Shown piece after piece: positions 1 to 11,350 of a stretch of DNA of 25,950 nucleotides (positions are counted from its first letter, which is position 1; each line of letters begins with the position of its first letter). A model generated the notes under the pieces. That model had not been told where the DNA came from, did no database searches, and saw only the letters and a program-made list of their open reading frames with translations. The DNA is from Euprymna scolopes. Lineage: Eukaryota > Mollusca > Cephalopoda > Sepiida > Sepiolidae. Position numbers and translations under genes: made by a program. Location: NCBI GenBank assembly GCA_024364805.1, contig CM044495.1, positions 108,608,903 to 108,634,852 of the forward strand. Reading direction: 5' to 3'.

Positions 1-529
1 CAGTATGTTATATTAGCAAAGGAATTCATGTATGAGCGTGGCACTTGTCACGTTAAGAAAATAGGTTGTTGTTTTTTTACATAACAGAAACATTTCTATG
101 AAAGTATGATAACATATAAAATCACGGACGGATCACTCAAACATGGAAAAAATACTCCCTATTCGTGTAAAGTTACTTAGTTTTTCGAATGATCGCTACA
201 AAATCGAAAATTAAATAGTATTTTACTGTTAATCGAACGCCGACGAATGTCATTTAGCAGCAAAAACGCACAAGAACCTAACGATGAGAAATATAAGAAT
301 GAAAAACCCATATTGAAATCCTTCAACCCAGTTATAGAAACTTTAAATTAAAAAAAAAAATAATTAATAAAACCTGAAGCAAAATAATAGCACCTGAATA
401 AATAAAATAACATTAATATTAAAACAGATTAGTAAAGATGTCAACAAAATCACCGTTCTCACACAACTACTTTTTTCTAGAAATTTAAACAAAAAATAAA
501 AAGGAAGGAGTTAAACGGGACGGATAGAG

Positions 530-546
530 AGTAGTAGTAGTAGTAG
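530..546. repeat. short (AGT)n microsatellite
   Basis: About five and a half perfect AGT/TAG units in a row. Too short to say more. Confidence 0.9.
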
Positions 547-778
547 GCTTGGCTTTACTACAATTGTTCTTATGTTTGTCAACGTGTTACAGTTCTTTAG
601 TTGTAAGAAAATAGCGACAGCACAGTTGTAATAAAGAATACTTGCAAAACACCCCCAACTCTTCCTATGTTACATAATAATTTCGAAATAATAACGTTAA
701 TATTTCAGTGCGCAGGTCAAAATCTGAAAAAGAAGCGATTTGTGCTTCTTTGTTTACGTTGGTATGGGTAAATGTTTA

Positions 779-814
779 TGCGCCCATGCGCAACCGGATG
801 GAGTAAACCGGAAA
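779..814. promoter_or_regulatory. candidate regulatory motif cluster (NRF1-like and ETS-like)
   Basis: An imperfect NRF1-like GC palindrome, TGCGCCCATGCGCA, is followed within 30 bp by two ETS-type cores, ACCGGATG (793-800) and ACCGGAAA (807-814). The stretch is CpG-bearing in an AT-rich background. Such clusters are common in TATA-less metazoan promoters and in some LTRs. No gene is visible downstream on either strand within the window, so function is inference only. Confidence 0.25.
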
Positions 815-1408
815 GTGGGTTACACCACTCGTTACAAGGTCATTTTATTTTTATAATCATATAGATGTACTAGAAAACAAAATTTCATTGTTTAACTCGA
901 TCGAGCTTTCAGCAATACGTGAAATGATTATTGATTTATTTTAAAGCAACATTAAATTTATTCGCCCCATAGAGACCACGGATACCTACAATCACACCTC
1001 CCCACATGCACAATTACGTAATAATGTTTGTAGTAGTGGGAGTATACTATAAAATTTAAAATAAATAATTAAATTTTCATATAGTTTATTAAACCAAATT
1101 GTACGCTGTCGATCCAATAGATAAAATAACAACTATAAATAAAATGGGTCAATAAATATATCACAACATTATCTATAAAATAAAAAATAAGAATAATAAT
1201 CAAAAAGATCACCTATCAATGTGCAAATTGTTGTTGATGATCAGCAACAGTTTTGAAATAGGGGGATCCATATTTGATGGGGAAACACTTCAATTACCAC
1301 GTTTCATTACATCCATTCGGTTTCTAATTGTGCTTAGACTATTTACATATAATTTTCCCAAAGTTACTTGCAAATTGATTTTTCTTCTTCCACTTTACAC
1401 ATACATGG

Positions 1409-1409
<1 letters not shown>

Positions 1410-1475
<66 letters not shown>

Positions 1476-1834
1476 TTTATTTTTATTATTATTATTATTT
1501 TGAATAATATTATCATCAATATTATTTTTATTATTATTATCATTTTGATTGTTATTATTATTATTTTTATTATTATTATAATAATTATTATTATTATTAT
1601 TAATTTTATTATTATCATTATTAATATTATTATTATGTTGATTAATATTATTATTTATATTATTTTTATTATTATTATTATCATTTTTATTAGTATTATT
1701 ATTATTATTTTGATTAATATTATTATTAATATTATTTTATTATTATTATCATTTTGATTATTATTATTATCATTATTATTGTTATTATTATTATTATTAT
1801 TAATATTGTTATTATTATAGTTATCATTATTATT
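1410..1834. repeat. long (TTA)n / (ATT)n microsatellite, pure then degenerate
   Basis: A pure TTA run occupies about 1410-1475. It is followed by about 360 bp of decayed TTA repeat with scattered C and G substitutions (TATCAT, TTTTGATTAATATT) that themselves recur, suggesting expansion of an already mutated segment. All three forward frames and their complements yield poly-Leu, poly-Ile or poly-Asn, none of which is a credible protein. Confidence 0.95.
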
Positions 1835-2028
1835 AGGAATGCTCAGTTAAATTAAGTTTTGAAATATTTTCATAAAGCCCCAGATCCAGTTCTAATACCT
1901 ATTGAAGGTGCCTTCCCACGGAAAAATATAAGACACCAGGGTCTGTATTGTAAAGGATTTCTCCTCCACTGTCAGAATAAAAAAGAAATTGATGTACAGC
2001 ATCTGAAGAACATATATTACACTTTCAT

Positions 2029-2046
2029 CTTGGCCCGAAGGCCAAG
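2029..2046. repeat. short perfect hairpin
   Basis: CTTGGCC and GGCCAAG form a perfect 7-bp stem around a four-base CGAA loop. No T-run follows, so it is not a Pol III terminator. Role unknown. Confidence 0.6.
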
Positions 2047-2792
2047 AAAAAGGCTCTTAAATATTCATTTGTTAGTGCATGTGAAATGTTGTTCATAGAC
2101 AAAAATTGAACTCAACTTCATTCTGCTCAAATTCTCTTAATGCAATTTGACTTTATGAATAACGCCGTTGACTAAATCCTTTACCTACGTCACATATTTC
2201 CATCTAGCTTCAACTTTAAAATATTCATATCATAGATATCATCTACGTATGCCACATCTATGCGAATTCTGCCCATATTGATAGCTTATTGGTTATCAAT
2301 ATTAGTTCACAAGAATTTACAAAATCAATACTGATAATCTGGAAGATGCGTTTCAAGAGTGTTTTTTTTTTTTGACAGCCAACGGACTTCAGGATTGATA
2401 AGCAGTCTTTCAAAATGTCCACTATTCTCTACACTTGTACTTAAGGTCGGAGCTCTAGTTTTGTTGACAGTAGAAATAATAATAGCTAGGCTGGATTCGA
2501 GCTACCTACTAAAGCTCTTAGCAATGAGATGTGTCAATGAATTAGACTGTGAATTGCGAATAAACAAGGTATTTCATTTTTACATAAGTCACACCAAACC
2601 CGTATGACAGTCAATATAGATGGTTTACTATCAGTTTCACAAGATATATTATCTTTATTAAAAAAAAATATTCAACATTGTCGCTTGTTTTGTATCTGTG
2701 TTCACATATTTAGAGACGAGGATTTATCTAAAAAATTAGCCGTTTTCAATAAAACGAAAATAGGCCAGAAATAATGATTAGTTCCTCCGTAC

Positions 2793-2821
2793 AATTGATT
2801 TGTCGTAAAATTGATTTGTCG
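2793..2821. repeat. 13-bp direct repeat
   Basis: AATTGATTTGTCG occurs twice (2793-2805 and 2809-2821) separated by TAA, a local 16-bp tandem duplication. Confidence 0.85.
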
Positions 2822-2854
2822 ACGTGTATGCCGAATCAAGTCGTTCGAAGTTAC

Positions 2855-2874
2855 ATCGAAAACTGATTTTCGAT
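2855..2874. repeat. perfect 8-bp inverted repeat
   Basis: ATCGAAAA, a four-base CTGA spacer and TTTTCGAT form a perfect short palindrome. It lies 34 bp after the duplicated 13-mer. Role unknown. Confidence 0.8.
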
Positions 2875-3626
2875 ATCATCACTCATGTCATGTATTTGTT
2901 GTTACTGAGAAGAATTGACTTTAAAATAGTTTTATCTACTTTAATTTAATACGTTAATTGTCAGATATTAAGACGTTGATATCGGAATTTATTCCTCTCC
3001 AATTTTCTGCAGTTTGCACGGCCCTCTATTATTTTAGATTTCTTGTATAAATCAATTAGACATTTGCCAGGTTTTGAATTAAGTTTCTTAATCATTTTAA
3101 AGCAAAGTTGTATTTCAAACGACTCATTCATTCGCCATAATTTTGATAATTACCATGTAGTTCTCTTTGAATGCTTTTCTGAAAATATTTCTTTAGACGT
3201 GAATCCGTCATTGCTTCATTTAATGAATGTACTCATAAAATAGACATGCCGCCGTGGATTAGTAGATGGAGAAGCAGTAAAGTCATTGACTTTTTTTATT
3301 AGTTGTTTCTTGTTATTTTCTGTTGTTTATTTTTTGCTGGATTACCAGTACTACTTAATGGATCCACATTACATTCTCGCTTGCTCATTTTTGTGTGGTA
3401 AAATTAACTAAAAATTAAAAAAAACACTAATAAACGATGTTTCAACAAAAACTATGTATGCACAACAGAGGAAGACAAAACAAAGACAATACGGACGGAA
3501 TCGAACGCATCGAAATCTATGAATAAGGGATGAATAACAGTCGTTTTATGAGTTCCCCCTTTAAGAGAAATTATTTATTAAAATCATAAAAATCAGAAAA
3601 GTTCAAATGAAGCTATTAAGATGTAA

Positions 3627-3658
3627 AGAGAGAGAGAGAGAGAGAAAGAGAGAGATAG
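3627..3658. repeat. (GA)n microsatellite
   Basis: An AG/GA dinucleotide run with two single-base interruptions. Confidence 0.95.
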
Positions 3659-5379
3659 AGGGTTATCTTAATCCTTATCATACTGCTTCTTATATTTATT
3701 TTCTATTTTTGTTCTCTCTTGTCCGCTATGAGTTTCTTTTCACCAGCATAATTAACAAGCGCTTGCTTTCCTCAATCGTGCCCATGTGACTATTTCCTCG
3801 ACCTTTATTCATTGTTTGATCCCAACCAACTACAGGCCGATAAATTCTAAGAATAATTTGTTGATTCTTTACACTTTGGCGAAGTTCAAACTTAAAGTAC
3901 TTCCTTAATAATCGTAAAGTACACCCCGTGGAGCAGATTATTTAACAGAAACCTATACGATATATCCAGGAACTAATCAAAGTCAACCAGGAGATCCTGA
4001 AATAAGTTACATGCAAAGAAAGTACATAAATGTGCTATTACTTTGCCCTTAAATTATATAATCATGCATAACATAATTATTATCGATGTTAAATTTCTCT
4101 GAAAAAATTCTACTCGCGGAAAATAGGAAGTCTACATCCTATTTGTATAATAGTTTATCATGGTTCTCTTTGTTATAACCATAATGATACCGAACAATAA
4201 GGTGCCAGACAAAATATTTAAAAACACACCATAAAATAAACCATCTATAGTACATAGGTGTTTATCAACTATATGCGAGATACAATAAAAGGAACACTAC
4301 CAGAACATTAAGAAGAAATTTGGATGTAATGAATCATAACACATTTTACTTAATTTAGATACAGGATGAACAACCTCAATAGAATCGATATCACACAGCT
4401 ACCGAAGTTCACACTTATGTTACAAAATAAACAGATGTAAAATAGAAGATATAAAGAGAATGCATGGAAGGAAATTGGATATTCATTAGAAGAAAGTTTA
4501 TAGAAAAGTTTCGGAGATAATATTTAATGAAAATACAGACCGTGAGCAGCATTAATAATAACAAAATTCGTCTGCAATAAAAACATTGTATGGTAAAGGT
4601 CGATCTTTTCGAGAAAAAAAACAAAACTAAAAAGAAATGTAAATCAAATGCTTTAATATAATACGCAAAAGTGATGTAGGAATAAAAAAAAAAAAGATCT
4701 CATTAATCAAAATTAGTGAGTGCCGTAACCAGTTAACATAGATTCGTAATACACGTTGTCTGATATCGAATAGCATTGTGGAAACGGAATTGCAGCGATA
4801 TCAACCGTTTCCTAAACAAAAGTTAATAAAATTTCGAGGAAGATATGAGGAATGCGAGGGGAAATATTGTGGAACACTATACGAATGTAATTGGAGAAAG
4901 GGAACGGTCATTTAACACTACAAAATAAAATGGAATATTTCAAAACAATAAAATAGAGTTCGAAGGACATAGAATCATTTAAAAGAATAAGTATGAAAAT
5001 AGCTGTGTTACTAATGCGATTTTAGTGGTAATAACTAGCTAAGAATATCGTGTATATATATAAAATAACAACTCCACAAAATTGTTGATGAAAAACTCCA
5101 AACAATCCGAACGAAAATAGCAAACTGAACTGCACCAAACCACGCCGGATACATGGATACTGCTCAAAGAATTCAGGACAGTATATGGCAGACTGGTGCA
5201 AGTTATACTAGCAAAACAGAAGTACCGACATATATGACCAACTGAAGAATTACGTTAATATTTAAAGACGCTGCAAAAATGGAAGATCCCAAGCTAATAC
5301 AAGCTGATAACCTAATTATCAAAAAATGTGGAAAATATTAAAGCATAACTAACAGATCTATTACATCCTCAATATGCCA
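3659..5379. other. spacer, possibly upstream remains of a decayed element
   Basis: No gene is recognised. From about 4300 the + strand becomes A-rich with short amino-acid-like stretches. The following segment is a LINE relic on the same strand, so part of 4300-5379 may be the decayed upstream part of that element. I could not match any of it to a specific domain. Confidence 0.4.
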
Positions 5380-5805
5380 GCGCTCCTTCCTACGGAGCAA
5401 CAACTCTGCTGGAATGGAAATCGCGTAATACAGGATTTATTATGAATTGGCCAAAATAATTTTAAAGAGGTAGTAGAAGAGCAAAGAACGTAACCCAGGT
5501 ATGAATAAATTACAAGAATACATACGACAACATTCTTCAAGCATTGGTTATTGTATGCAGTAAGATGTGGAATATAATGGACAAAATTATCAATTTTATA
5601 ATAAAAGCAATGGAAACATTCATATGGGAATTTCTGGCTAGAGGAAAACAACTGACACATAATAACACAGTACGACATCTTCAAAGGAGACCCGCTATTA
5701 CCACGACTTTTTGCCATAGCTATAATAGCAGTCACGTAGATACTTATGAAATATTAATCAGGATACAGGTTTACGGATAGAGCAAAATACACCCTCTCCA
5801 CACGT

Positions 5806-5807
<2 letters not shown>
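5380..5807 (+). mobile_element. LINE (non-LTR retrotransposon) reverse-transcriptase relic, internally deleted
   Basis: LINE reverse transcriptases copy the element RNA at a nicked genomic target. Conceptual translation on the + strand resembles the RT family often annotated in invertebrates as 'Pol from type-1 element R2'. About 5412-5458 reads EWKSRNTGFIMNWPK, like the WKSPGxDxIxNYW block before the RT fingers. About 5505-5528 reads INYKNTYD, matching motif A (DYKKAYD) with the catalytic Asp replaced by Asn. About 5577-5618 reads MDKIINFIIKAME, then a KQL block. In another frame at about 5695-5740 comes LLPRLFAIA, like motif B SPLLF. Only about 50 bp separate the first two blocks where the family has roughly 130 residues, so a large internal deletion is present. 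The RGIFQGD block is unrecognisable, and frames and stops are broken. The similarity ends at a (TA)n tract just where YxDD would follow. The clade is uncertain because it rests on remembered alignments. The upstream limit is unknown. Confidence 0.7.

Positions 5808-5889
<82 letters not shown>
5808..5889. repeat. (TA)n microsatellite, 82 bp
   Basis: A perfect AT/TA run directly abutting the truncated end of the LINE relic. Confidence 0.98.
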
Positions 5890-5891
<2 letters not shown>

Positions 5892-6369
5892 TCGATACTC
5901 CAGGGTATACCGCGGCTATTTCACTGACCGATTTCTGTAGATCACCTCTGTAAAACACTTCTAGTTAATACATTAATAATATTAATATTTACATTCGCAA
6001 AAACAACAATGAGATGAAGTAGAGGAAAAATAAAGAGAAGGAATAGACGAAAAAAATAGAGGAAAATTAGCAATACATACAACACTAAACATCCTCTAAC
6101 TGAAATTATACTTAAAACAATGGAAATTGGTCGTCTAACCTTTTGTGGAAATTTCTTAAGACGAACCATTAAAACAGCTTACGTAAGAAGATTTCATATT
6201 ACTTAACGATTAAAAACTAGCCAACAATGAGTGTTTGATACATATATTCTCATCTAATAACACATTCTATCATTTCCTCAGAGCAATCGCAAATGGCGTG
6301 TGCGAATTAACGGATATCATCGATCGACGTATGAATTGCAAGGCTGATCAAAGTAAGAAAAATAGTTAC
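5890..6369. other. spacer between (TA)n and the satellite
   Basis: No continuation of the LINE reading is recognisable beyond the (TA)n tract. A short less AT-rich patch (5890-5950) follows, then AT-rich sequence. The minus-strand open frame at 5942-6169 is low-complexity and not credible as a protein. Confidence 0.6.
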
Positions 6370-7559
6370 TTTTTATTCACTACAAATGTTATATCATATT
6401 TGATTCACAATTAAATTGATATAATACTTTTATTCACTACAAATTTCATATCATTTTTATTCACTATTGATTTCATATATATCTTTATTGACTATTATTT
6501 TATACTGTCTTTAATTCACAATTAATTGTATATATAATTTTTATTCACTATTAATTTTATATATTTTTATTCAGTATTAATTTTATATGATTCTTTTATT
6601 CACTATTAATTTCATATAATTTTTTACTCACTGTTTATTTTACATAATCTTGTATCCACTATTAATTTAGCATTAATATTATTCACAATTAATTTTATAT
6701 AATTTTTATTCATTACTAATTTTGTATAATTTTATACAGTATAAATGTTATATGATTTTTTCAGTCACTGTTAATTTAATATAATTTGTATTCTCAGTGT
6801 ATTTATATAATTTTTATTCACCATTAATTTTATATATTTTTTATTCATTATTACTTTTATATAATGTTTCATTCATTATTAATTTTATATAATTTTTATT
6901 TACCATTAATTTTATATAATTTTTATTCACTATTAATTTTATATAATCTTTATTCACCATTAAGTTTATAAACTTTTTATTCAAAATTAATTTTATAAAA
7001 TTCTTATTCACTATCAATTTTATATCATTTTTATTCACTATTAATTTTATAAAATTAGTATTTACTATTAATTATATATATATTTTTATTCACAATTTAT
7101 TTTACATAATTTAGTATTCCCTGTTAATTTTATATCATTTATTATTCACTATTAATTTTATATAAGTTTTATTCACTATTAATTTTACATATTTTTTTAT
7201 TCACTATTACTTTTATATAATTTTATTCACTATTAATTTTATATAATTTTCTCACTATAAAACTTATATAACTTTTATTCACTATAAATTTTTTATAACT
7301 TTTATTCACTATTAATTTTATATTGGTTTTATTCACTATTAATTTTATATGGTTTTTATTTACTATTAATTTTATATAATTTTTATTTACTATTAATTTT
7401 ATATAATTTTTATTTACTATTAATTTTATGTAAATTTTATTCACTATTAATTTTATATAATTTTAGTTACTATTAATTTTATATCATTTTTATTTACTAT
7501 TACTTTCATATAATGTGTTATTCACTATTAATTTTATATAATTTTCATTCACTATTAAT

Positions 7560-8115
7560 TTTATATCATATTTATTCCCTATAAATTGTATATAATTTTT
7601 AATCAGTATTAATTTTCTATTATTTTTATTTACTATTAATTTTATATAATTTTTATTCCCAATTTATTTTATATAATTGTTACTCACTCATAATTTTATA
7701 TAATTTTTTATTCAAAATTAATTTATATAATTTTTCAGTCACTATTTATCTTATATAATTTTTATTCACAAGTAATACATCATTCTTTATTAACCATTAA
7801 TGTTATATAATATTTTATTCACAATTAATTTTTTATTTATTTTGATTCACTATTAATTTTATATAATAGTTTATTCACTATTATTTTTATGAAATATTTT
7901 ATTCACTATAAATTTTATATAATTTTATTCACTATTAATTATATATCATTTTCTTATTTACTATTGATTATGAATAATTATTTTATCCACTATAAATTAT
8001 ATATATTTTTTATTCGCCATTATGTTTATATACTTTTGTTATTCACTACCAAATTATATGATTATCATTCACTATTAACTTTATATATTTTATTCACTAT
8101 TAATTTTGATATAAT
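7560..8115. repeat. satellite higher-order block, copy 1
   Basis: Within the satellite, this run of diverged units matches a later run in the same order. Landmarks are CAGTATTAAT at 7604, CAGTCACTATTTA at 7736, TAACCATTAA at 7791, GAATAATTATTTTAT at 7972 and TTCGCCATT just after 8010. The unit variants are distinctive enough that independent convergence in the same order is unlikely. Confidence 0.75.
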
Positions 8116-8516
8116 TTTTTATTCACTATTAATTTTATATAATTTTTATAAGCTAATGATTTTATATTATATTTATCCACTATTAATTTTATATAATTTT
8201 TTATTTACTATTAATTTTATCTTATGTTTTATTCACTGTAAATTTTATATAATTTTTATTCACTACTAATTTTATATAATTTTTTATTCACTATATATTT
8301 TATATAATTTTAATTCACTATTAATTTTATACAATTTTTATTCACTATTATCTTCATATAATTTTTATTCACTATTAATTGTCTATGAATTCATTCACTA
8401 TTAATTCTATATAAATTTTATTCACTATTAATTTTATATAATTGTTTATTAACTATTAATTTTATATAATTTTTATTCACTATACATTTCATATGATTTT
8501 TTAATCACTATTAATT

Positions 8517-9265
8517 TTATATCATTTTTTATTTAGTACAAATGTTATATAATTTTTATTCAGTATTAATGTTATACTATTTTTATTTACTATTAATTTT
8601 ATATGATTTTCCAGTCACAATTAAATTTATATAAACGTTACTCACTATTAATTTTATATATTTTTTATTAAAATTATTTTTTATATAATTTTTCAGTCAC
8701 TATTTAGTTTATATGATTCTTATTCACAATTAATGCATATAATTTTTTATTAACCATTAAGGTTATATAATTTTTATTCACAATTAATTTTGAGTAATGT
8801 TTATTCACTATTAATTTTATACAATTTTTATTCAGTATTAATTTTATTAAACAATTTTTCACTATTAATTTTAATTAATTTTTTAGTCATAATATTTTTT
8901 ATGATATTTATTCACTATTAATTTTATATAATTTTTTATTCACAATTAATTTATATAATTTTTCAGTCACTATAAATGTTATACAATATTTTATTCAACA
9001 TTATTTTAAATAATTTTTCATTCACTATTAATTTTAAACCATTTTATTTACTATTAAATTTATATAATTATTATTCACTATTAATTTTATATAATTTTTT
9101 TAATTTACTATAAATTTTGAATAATTATTTTATTCACTATTAATTATATATAATTTTTTGTTCGCCATTGTTGTTATATAATTTTGTTATTCACTACGAA
9201 TTTGATATAATTATTATTCACTATTAATTTTATGTAATTTTTCATTCACTATTAATTTTATATAA
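8517..9265. repeat. satellite higher-order block, copy 2
   Basis: This repeats the variant order of the 7560-8115 block. CAGTATTAAT is at 8561 (offset 957), CAGTCACTATTTA at 8694 (958), TAACCATTAA at 8751 (960), GAATAATTATTTTAT at 9119 (1147) and TTCGCCATT near 9161. The offset jumps by 187 bp, about seven 27-bp units, between the third and fourth landmarks. This implies a later gain in this copy or loss in the other. Confidence 0.75.
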
Positions 9266-9543
9266 TTCTTGATCGACTATTAATTTTATATAACTTTTAT
9301 TCACTATTACTTTTATTAAATATTTATTCACTATTAATTTTATATAATTTTTTATTCACTATTAATTTTATATAATGTTTTTATTCACTATTAAATTTAT
9401 ATATATTATAGGTTACCATATATTTTATACAATTGTTGTCTTCAATATTAATTTTCAATAATATTATATTCACAATTAATTTTATATATTTTTTTCATTC
9501 CCAATAAATTTTATATGATTTTTATGCCCTATACATTTTACTA

Positions 9544-11350
9544 ATTTGTAAATGTAAAAAAGTCAGGAAAAAAACGAAAAATAAATTGTTCTTTTATAAG
9601 ATAAAATCGGTTTGCTCTATTTCAACACTCTTTAATTTGAAAAATATAATGATTTTAAATAAACACATCTATATATTCCCACCTCGTCTAACTGCAATAA
9701 CACATTTGTACAGTATAACACGTGGATGTTTCAAAGAAAATAAACGTGTGAATGTGATACTAAACTCCTCAAATTCAATAAACAGGAAATTGGCTTACTC
9801 CTCCTTTATGATATTTCGTTTGGTTCTTATTGTTGGTTTAATCTAATTAATTTAAATGCATAAAATATTTTTATTGGATAAAAAATATTGTTTTAGAAAC
9901 AAATCGTCTAGACATGAGACACTCCTTAACTGAAATTGCTAATAGGTAAAACAAAACACATTGGATTGCTAAGACGTCAGAAACCAAATTTAACATAAAA
10001 CTAAAACCTGATAAGAAAATAAACAGGAAATGTAAGCTAATCGTTCTAAGCGCTCTTTATATCGTATCATAGATATATTTTCCAGTAACTAGATGTTTAA
10101 AAAAAAAATTGTACATTTTTTATGTGCATGAGCATGCATATTACATCGCATTGGTTTGAGAGATAATCAATTTACATGTAATAGGATAACTTTTAAATTA
10201 TACCTGATCTCGCTGTCCCAATCAATACAGAATCTGATATATAAAAGTAAACCTTGGGTCTTACGAAAATTTCTTACGCTTAAGATTAGGAGATGCTCAA
10301 TACAAAACCGTCACATCTGACCAGATTTTGATCCGGTTTATACTACCGTTATTATTACTGGACATTTAACCCACCAAGGTCGTGGGTGCGCTGCATATTT
10401 GGCGAATGCTGACTCACTTTTTGCACTTTGTAATTTTAAAAGCTAATTTCCAGAGTAAATCGGAGCTTTTCCCTTTTCTTCCTCAAGGGTGTCGTCGGCG
10501 TCCATTTCTATTTATCGGCTTATATTTTTTTTTTACTTTACTGAACTGTTTCTTACAGCGTGGGTTAAAAGCGTGTTACGTTTCCAGATCACCCGAGCTT
10601 ATTTTTTTTCTTTTTAACCTTTGAAAGGTTTTCATAATGGCGCACTTCTTGAGTTACTTTGCTGTATACTTCGTTTTTTTTTACATTGTTGTGTCGGTAT
10701 ATCATGTGACATCTCATTTCTATTATTTCCACCTCCATTGTAAGTTTGCATTAATTTACTGCGTATCCCATGCATACATCATGATAGAGATTGTTAGAGC
10801 GTTCCCTTGATTCTTAGGATTATGTTTATGTCTCATTATAATCTTCAGAAGCCTTTTTGCTAATGAAATCCACGTTACCATCTCGTCTGGGATTATTAAC
10901 TGGCAGAAGAGCTAAACAGAAATTACAAATTGCGCTATTAAAGATCGCCCGAAATAAGAACTTAACACCAAATAAACTAGTTTTTTTGGTATAATGTTAT
11001 TACAACTCAAACGATTACAAACAGAAGACCAAGTGTATATTAGAATGCCAAACCAACGTTGAGTACCTGATCAATTATTATTATTATTATCACTTACATT
11101 TAGAAAAAAATATATATATACTTACAGCTTAAAAATGTTTACTCAAGAATTAAACTCACAAATAAAATAAACACAGTCGATTCTGGAACTTTTAACGTAT
11201 TTGTGCAATTTTGGTAGAAGTCGACAGATTTTTCATATTGTAGGATATAGCCTGTTTATGCCCTTGGAAAAGTGGTTTTGCTTATGCTGATGAAATAGGT
11301 AGTTAGCAAAGATCAAGTCAATCAGTTGGCCAGAAACGCATTATCGAACT
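9544..11350. other. AT-rich spacer, no gene seen
   Basis: Open frames at 9586-9846 and 10382-10624 lack recognisable domains, and the second has no ATG start. A six-unit TTA/ATT run lies at about 11074-11090. I see no RNA gene, transposon end or long palindrome. Confidence 0.65.

Larger units (their letters stand above)
1..1409. other. AT-rich spacer, no gene seen
   Basis: I see no open frame with protein-like composition and no RNA gene here. The stretch holds a short (AGT)n run, a promoter-like motif cluster near 779-814, and otherwise unstructured AT-rich sequence. The only sizeable open frame runs into the following (TTA)n tract and becomes polyleucine, so it is not a gene. Confidence 0.7.
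1835..3626. other. spacer without recognised gene
   Basis: The open frames here (for example 1859-2098) have no motif I recognise and no supporting start context. Small structures are listed separately: a 7-bp-stem hairpin at 2029-2046, a 13-bp direct repeat at 2793-2821 and a perfect 8-bp palindrome at 2855-2874. The 1859-2098 stretch is less AT-rich than its flanks and could be a piece of a dispersed repeat, but I cannot assign it. Confidence 0.6.
6370..9543. repeat. AT-rich satellite array, 27-bp unit, about 115 copies
   Basis: Nearly 3.2 kb of head-to-tail copies of a unit close to TTATTCACTATTAATTTTAT followed by ATAATTT. Where adjacent units are clean (for example 7390 to 7417) the step is exactly 27 bp, and other steps are 26-29 bp. 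The minus strand therefore gives spurious open frames with a nine-residue repeat (KLIVNKNYI) at 6841-7038 and 7223-7444. Units drift in T-run length and in the TTCAC core (TTTAC, TTCAG, TTCCC), but the register is kept throughout. The + strand consensus contains A, T and C with no G. Flanks on both sides are ordinary spacer, and no transposon end is visible. Family unknown to me. Confidence 0.97.

Noticed and set aside
1219-1757. Poly-Leu and poly-Ile open frames on both strands
   Set aside because: They are translations of the (TTA)n tract; no non-repetitive coding part remains.
3247-3297. tRNA-like or SINE-head-like stretch (GTGGATTAGTAGATGG followed by a T-run)
   Set aside because: There is a weak A-box resemblance, but no B-box at the right distance and no acceptor-stem pairing.
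5361-5735. 124-residue minus-strand open frame
   Set aside because: It is antisense to the LINE relic, whose forward translation matches RT motifs; the antisense frame shows no domain.
6841-7444. Minus-strand open frames with a nine-residue repeat (KLIVNKNYI)
   Set aside because: The nine-residue period is just the 27-bp satellite unit read in frame. The frame breaks wherever unit length departs from 27, and there is no start or flanking gene context.
7889-8269. Forward 126-residue open frame rich in Tyr, Phe, Ile and Leu
   Set aside because: It lies wholly inside the satellite; apparent membrane segments are a product of AT-rich codons.
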